NCBI GenBank assembly: GCA_033439265.1 | Contig: JAVTVX010000035.1 | Location: forward strand, 13,418,001 to 13,482,000 | Reading direction: 5' to 3' | DNA from: Dillenia suffruticosa | Taxonomy: Eukaryota > Streptophyta > Magnoliopsida > Dilleniales > Dilleniaceae | DNA length: 64,000 bases | Part shown: piece by piece, positions 59,315-64,000 of the stretch | Layout: every line of letters starts with the position of its first letter | Numbering within the stretch: the first letter of the stretch is position 1 | Program-made: the position numbers and the translations under genes | Notes under the pieces: model-generated | Databases searched by the model: none | The model's input: the letters and a program-made list of their open reading frames with translations, nothing else | Told to the model about the DNA's origin: nothing

Positions 59315-60439
59315 TTTTCCACTCGCGTATGAGGGTTAGAATAGCACATAGCATGATCATTACAATCGAATATTACCATTTCATACAGGCAAGGGGATTG
59401 TGTGACCTGCGAGAATACCAAGAGTTCTAGAGCTATACACTGGTTAAGGATATATAGCAACTTATTGTCAATGTGGTGATTAGGACATTCCTATCTCAAT
59501 ATACCCCAGACTTCTTAGACTCGACACAGTCAACGTATCTCTCATCCCACAAAATAATGTAAAAAGCATACTTGATCAAGTTCATTTATGTATTCACAAT
59601 TACGTCTCTAAACACTAAGTCATAGACATAATTGACGGGTCTGCAAATATAGAGCAATGTGTAGGTCAAAGACAGACTTCCTTTTATACCACTAACTTTC
59701 AACTTTATCTTAGTTGCTTTCCTATACATACACCGCCAAACCCAATCAATTATAATTTCTTGGTAATATGCTAAATTAGCAACACTAAAATAAAATCTCA
59801 AGAGACAGACGAAAGTTCTAAGGGTATAAATTGAGATTAAATATGAACCTTAGGTCTCACATAATGAGATGAAGAGGGATGCACCATCTCATTACCCATA
59901 TGGTCACATAAGCACACATGGTACCAAACATGTGCTACGATGTGCTATCTTCCCATCTGAAATTGTATGTCTTTTTTTTTTTAAAAAAAAAGCATTGTAC
60001 AGGTTTTACTCCAAGTTTACACAACACATGACTTGAGTTTTTCTTCTTACATGTTCTAAAAAATCTCACAATATCAAGAAAAAAACTCACACCTAGCTAT
60101 TCGACAAGTTCAATGGATTGTGGGGAATCCATTTCGATTACTACATATGTATACTCAACGGGTAATCTCATTTTAGTATTTAACTAAGACGGCATATATG
60201 TATGTTAATCTACCACAAATTAACACAACATCATCTCTACATATCATACAAACATTAAAGATGATTGCTTGTGTGAGAGAGCCAATCTTAAAATTTGTCC
60301 GACATACTTTTAATGTAAATACCAAAATTTTGGATACAAACAAAATTCAAATATTATTGAATATAAGTATTATATCATATACACTCTGTATATGATTACA
60401 ATCACAATCATAGTACTGTCATAATAATCTACGTAGCTC

Positions 60440-61720
60440 TAGAAACCCAACATGTCACACAAACATGTCTTTAGGTGCTGGCTTTATAAATGGGTCAGTC
60501 ACCATCAAATACGTAGACATGTAGTTCAGTGTCATTTCTCTCTTTTCAATCATGTCTCAAATAAAATTGATCTTTGTGCCTATATGTTTGGTTTCACCAT
60601 CTTATTTGGAGTCTCTAGCGTAAGTAATAGCTGATTTATTATCACTAAGTTATAACTCCTACTGAATTGTTTACTACTCCCAAATATTGTAAAAATCTAT
60701 ACAATCAAACATCTCTCGAACTGCAAAAGTACAGACCATAAAGTCTACTTTCACCGTAAAAAGAGATACACAATTTTGTTTTTTGCTACTCTATGAGATA
60801 GGGCTATCATTGAGTAAGCAAACACAATTAGAGATAAATTTTCTCATCTAAATCACCTCCCCCAATTACTATTGTGTATCATTTCAATACTAGATTGTTT
60901 CCTTAATTACAAAGGAAATAATTTGCAGTTCCATTCAAATATCTCAATATCCAATTCAAATCAATCCAACCATTATTTACTGGATTGGACAGATTCCTGC
61001 TGACCAAACCCACAGCATGACAAATATCGGAACGAGTATATATCATAGCATATTTCAATCTCCCAACTGTGCTAATATGTTATATTCTGGACATTTCATT
61101 TATTTATCAGGAGTTTTAGGGTATTGTATCACTTGAACTATCACCTTTAATCATAAGGAATATTAATGTGTTTGTAGTTTTCAACTTTGTATCATTCTAG
61201 AGTCTTTATAATATGGGACTTTTGAGATAATCTCAATAATCTCTTGGAACGATCTTTATGGGTTTTTAATTCCCAATCTACCTTAACCCATATCCTTCAT
61301 CTCAAAATTGGAATATAACCATTTTAAGATCTGAAAGACATATTTTTTATCATTCGCGACTAACAATATGTTCTCAACATATAGGGATAGAATTACAAAG
61401 TTGTTATCGAACATCTCAATAGAATGGTTTTCGTCCATCATGATGAAATTGTACGATATCACACCTTTGTGAAATCTTAAATATCATTGTCCAGAAGACT
61501 ACTTAAAGTCATAAATTGATCTATTCAATTTATATACTCTGTTTTCCTAGCTTTCAATGACAAAACTCTCTGGTTGTGCCATATAGACTTCTTCCTCAAG
61601 TTCTGAACTGAGAAAAACAGTTTTCACATCCATCTAACATAATTCTAAATCCAAATAGGCCACTATTGGCAATAATAGGCAAAAGAAGATAAATCTTATT
61701 ATTGGAAAAATGTTTCCTCA
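60440..61720 (-). pseudogene. copia C RT/RNase H remnants
   Basis: Minus-strand frames contain STYLMVTDPFIKPAPKDMF at about 60.46-60.52 kb, matching STHLMVADPFMKPIPRDVF of element B. Near 61.6 kb they contain a decayed MDVKTVFLSSELEEEVYM-type string. Frames change often, and no active-site box is intact. Confidence 0.7.
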
Positions 61721-62415
61721 TAATCAACACCTTTTTAGAGAATATAATATTTTACTACCAGATGAATCCTTTACCTCTCAATAGTTTCATCTACCATATG
61801 TTGAGTTTTGAGAAGCCACTTGTTTCCAATAATCTTGTGCCCCAATAGAAGTTCAACCAATTCCCATGTATGGTTAGAACTTAATGGCTCCAATTCTTTT
61901 TCTTTCGCTTTTATCCATTCATCTTTGGTAAGACTAGATAGAGCCTCATCTATGCTCTTAGGCTCTTCTTCATCTTTTGGAAAAATAATAAATACGTGCT
62001 ATTTATTTTCAAAATAACAATCGGGCACTACTTTTCTTATACTTTTTTGAGTTTATAATTCAATTGGATCGTTAGAATTTGAATCCTTCCCACTGAGATC
62101 AACATCATTCCAATGATCTACTATGGACAAAGCTATCTTTCGAATTAACTAATTCAAATAAAATTTTTATATCCTTCACATCACCTATGCTAAGAAATGT
62201 ATTCTCCAAAACATGTGACATTCGTGATCCAATCTCTACTACAGTACTATTTTCTCGTTCACCAATGAACACTTAACTTTTAAATTGGTTCAAATATTTT
62301 ATAAACATACTCTTACTTCCATAGGGATCCAATTTTCCAAATTTATTGGAAAACCTTAAATACAGTCGGCCGATCCCCAGGGTCTAAGGTTATTCAGACT
62401 CGGTTTTCTACCAAT

Positions 62416-62950
62416 TCAAAATTCATATAATGTCAAAGGTACTGATTTTAAAGACACTTTGTTCAAAATATAACCGACAGTTAATAAGCCATCTACCCAA
62501 AAGGAAATCGATAAGTTAACCTGTACTATTATGGATCTTGTCATATTCAATAATATCCTATTCATTCTTACTATAACACCATTTTGCTGAGATGTTTTAG
62601 GAATACTCAAATGTTGGATTATACTTCTTCATTACATAGATCCTTAACTCGATCTGATAGATATTCACACCATCTATCCATTCGATTCTCTAATCTATTC
62701 ATATAATGTCTAAAACACTCAAGTGTTTCAGATTTGTGAGAAATCAAATAGACACAACCAATGGCATGAAGTCATCCATGAATGTAATGAAACACAAAAT
62801 TTCATATCTTCCTGTCTTGAAACGCATTGAATCACAAATGTCCGAATGGACTAGCAGCAATGGAATTCAACCAAAATAGCTTTTTCAAATGGTTTTCTCA
62901 TCATTTTGCAAACATGACAGTGTTTACCTTAATAGTTAAAAATTCGTCTA
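62416..62950 (-). pseudogene. copia C integrase remnant
   Basis: The frame at 62416-62610 reads SIPKTSQQNGVIVRMNRIL, matching TSQQNGVVERRN in element B; the catalytic glutamate after VV is not conserved (VIVR). Upstream pieces CKMMRKPFEKA and a frame-shifted integrase core lie at 62.7-62.93 kb. Confidence 0.8.
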
Positions 62951-63249
62951 TTATTTTACAAAATTATAAAATCATTTACAAATCGTCCAAAACCAATACA
63001 TGTCATTCAAGGACAAATTTACCTTATCTTTCTGAAAGTTCAAAATATAGCCAAATTCCAAAAGAATAAAAACAGAAAAGATTCCATCGTATTTCGAGCA
63101 TGTAGAGAATATTATGCAAAATAAGAGTTTTGCTACTTTGTAACTTCAATTTACAAGTGTCTGTTTCTCTAACCTCCATTTTTGCATTATTCTTCACATC
63201 GATCTATCTCCAACTAGGAGATATTCAATGAAAATCTTCAAGCGTCTCT

Positions 63250-64000
63250 TTGTCTGTTCTTATCTCCAGAGTTGTTCTTTTTCTGTTCTTTCTCCATTCT
63301 CTTTTCCTTTCTTACTTTTATTTTGATCCCTTTCACACTTAGAGTCCGAAATTCTCTTGGAACTAGACTCTAGAACAAAAGTATAAATTATTGATCTTGC
63401 AGCACCAAACTGCTCATCCTCAAGTTCAATGTGGTAAGCAACATTCAAGAAAGTTTTCACACTATCATTGTGAATCAAGCTGACTTTCAGGTACTCCCAC
63501 TTGGCAAGAAGGGATCGGATCAAGATTTGAATTTTCTATTTATCGGAGAGGGCATGACCAGCTGACTACCATTTTCTAATTATGTTAGACATGACCTTTA
63601 AATACTGTTTGATACTGTGACAATATCACTTTTCATAGATATCAAACATTATGATCATTTGTCTAAGATGAATCACTGGTGCCTCCATGTTTTACCATAA
63701 GGTACACCTGGATATCATGAACAGTCACATATTACTCACACTCGAGTATCATGTCATCAATCACATAACTAACTATAATTGCATGAACAGTGGAATCTAT
63801 CATTTTTTACGCCTGGTAAATCTCTTGTTCTCTTCTCTACAGAGCAACATTGCCTACACTAAGGTCCTAAATAACATGTTTGATACCTTCCAAGGTATCA
63901 TATTCTTTCGGGACAAATCACATTTTATGGCGTCATATTTCATAATCTTCGCCATTCATTTTGTCACTTCTATTTAAAATCCCTAATAATGGATTTTGAT
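63250..64000 (-). pseudogene. copia C gag remnant
   Basis: The frame at 63260-63523 reads SLLAKWEYLKVSLIHNDSVK and HIELEDEQFGAARSI, matching SLLDQWEHLKVNLTHNDSIK and HIELEDERLGAAKSI of element B. The N-terminal part near 63.85-63.99 kb has a stop at the same codon as B (EI-stop-RHK in C, DI-stop-RHK in B). A second shared stop follows the TAQ/VAL position. Confidence 0.82.

Larger units (their letters stand above)
58900..64000 (-). mobile_element. copia element C, inverted, decayed, cut by the window end
   Basis: Read on the minus strand from 64000 down, the order is gag (63.25-64.0 kb), integrase (62.4-62.95 kb), RT (about 60.9-61.7 kb), RNase H end (about 60.45-60.6 kb), polypurine tract near 59325 and a 3' LTR from about 59314 down. 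Protein-level similarity to element B is clear throughout. The zinc knuckle and protease region appears deleted between about 63.25 and 62.95 kb. Every domain has stops or frameshifts. The 5' LTR would lie beyond the window. Confidence 0.8.

Overview
The window is nuclear DNA of a flowering plant, most likely a eudicot. It is AT-rich, its genes have GT-AG introns, and it carries long CT/GA, AT and homopolymer tracts and many nested plant transposable elements. The host genes resemble eudicot proteins. No species can be named from the sequence alone.

Gene-bearing part, 0-31 kb. An intronless GARP-type transcription factor of the MYBC1/LUX group lies at 2413-3309 (+). A three-exon R3H-SUZ nucleic-acid-binding protein gene lies at 12543-20198 (-), with a 6.3 kb first intron. 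From memory, these two families are neighbours in Arabidopsis (At2g40970 and At2g40960), so this looks like conserved microsynteny. Between them, at about 9.97-10.67 kb, an inverted-repeat structure carries a 105 bp fragment of an RHF2A-like RING E3 ligase gene. At 23.46-24.82 kb (-), with a possible 5' exon near 30 kb, is a decayed plastid FAD synthetase (RIBF) gene with frameshifts and stops. Two copies of one hAT-type MITE family, each with a recognisable 8 bp target duplication, lie on either side of it. SINE-like insertions with target duplications and poly(A)/poly(T) tails occur at 7.9 kb and 19.4 kb.

Retroelement graveyard, 33-48 kb. A copia RT fragment (-) abuts a long copia-type LTR (+) filled with short TCGAC-centred repeats. 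That LTR is split by a 2.36 kb solo LTR with an ACATC target duplication, and it is followed by a second LTR of the same family in opposite orientation. A gypsy-like LTR piece and a decayed copia element (A) with its 3' LTR follow. That 3' LTR sits exactly inside the LRR region of a broken RPP13-like/ZAR1-like NLR resistance gene.

Nested elements, 48-64 kb. Copia element B (48039-58147) is structurally complete. It has two LTRs, a GGGGC target duplication, a Met-tRNA primer site and gag-protease-integrase-RT-RNase H, but it carries several stops and frameshifts and an Asp-to-Asn change in the protease active site. A 2.38 kb non-autonomous CACTA-type transposon, made mostly of palindromic GCGACGAATT...AATTCGTCGC units, has split its pol gene. 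A third related element (C) lies inverted at about 58.9-64.0 kb and runs off the window.

Only the MYBC1-like and R3H genes look intact. The rest is pseudogenes, gene fragments and transposon layers. I found no evidence for a new functional multi-gene system. The most unusual structures are the minisatellite-filled LTR pair, the palindromic CACTA array, the unrecognised 161-codon ORF in the copia leader and the captured RING-gene fragment.
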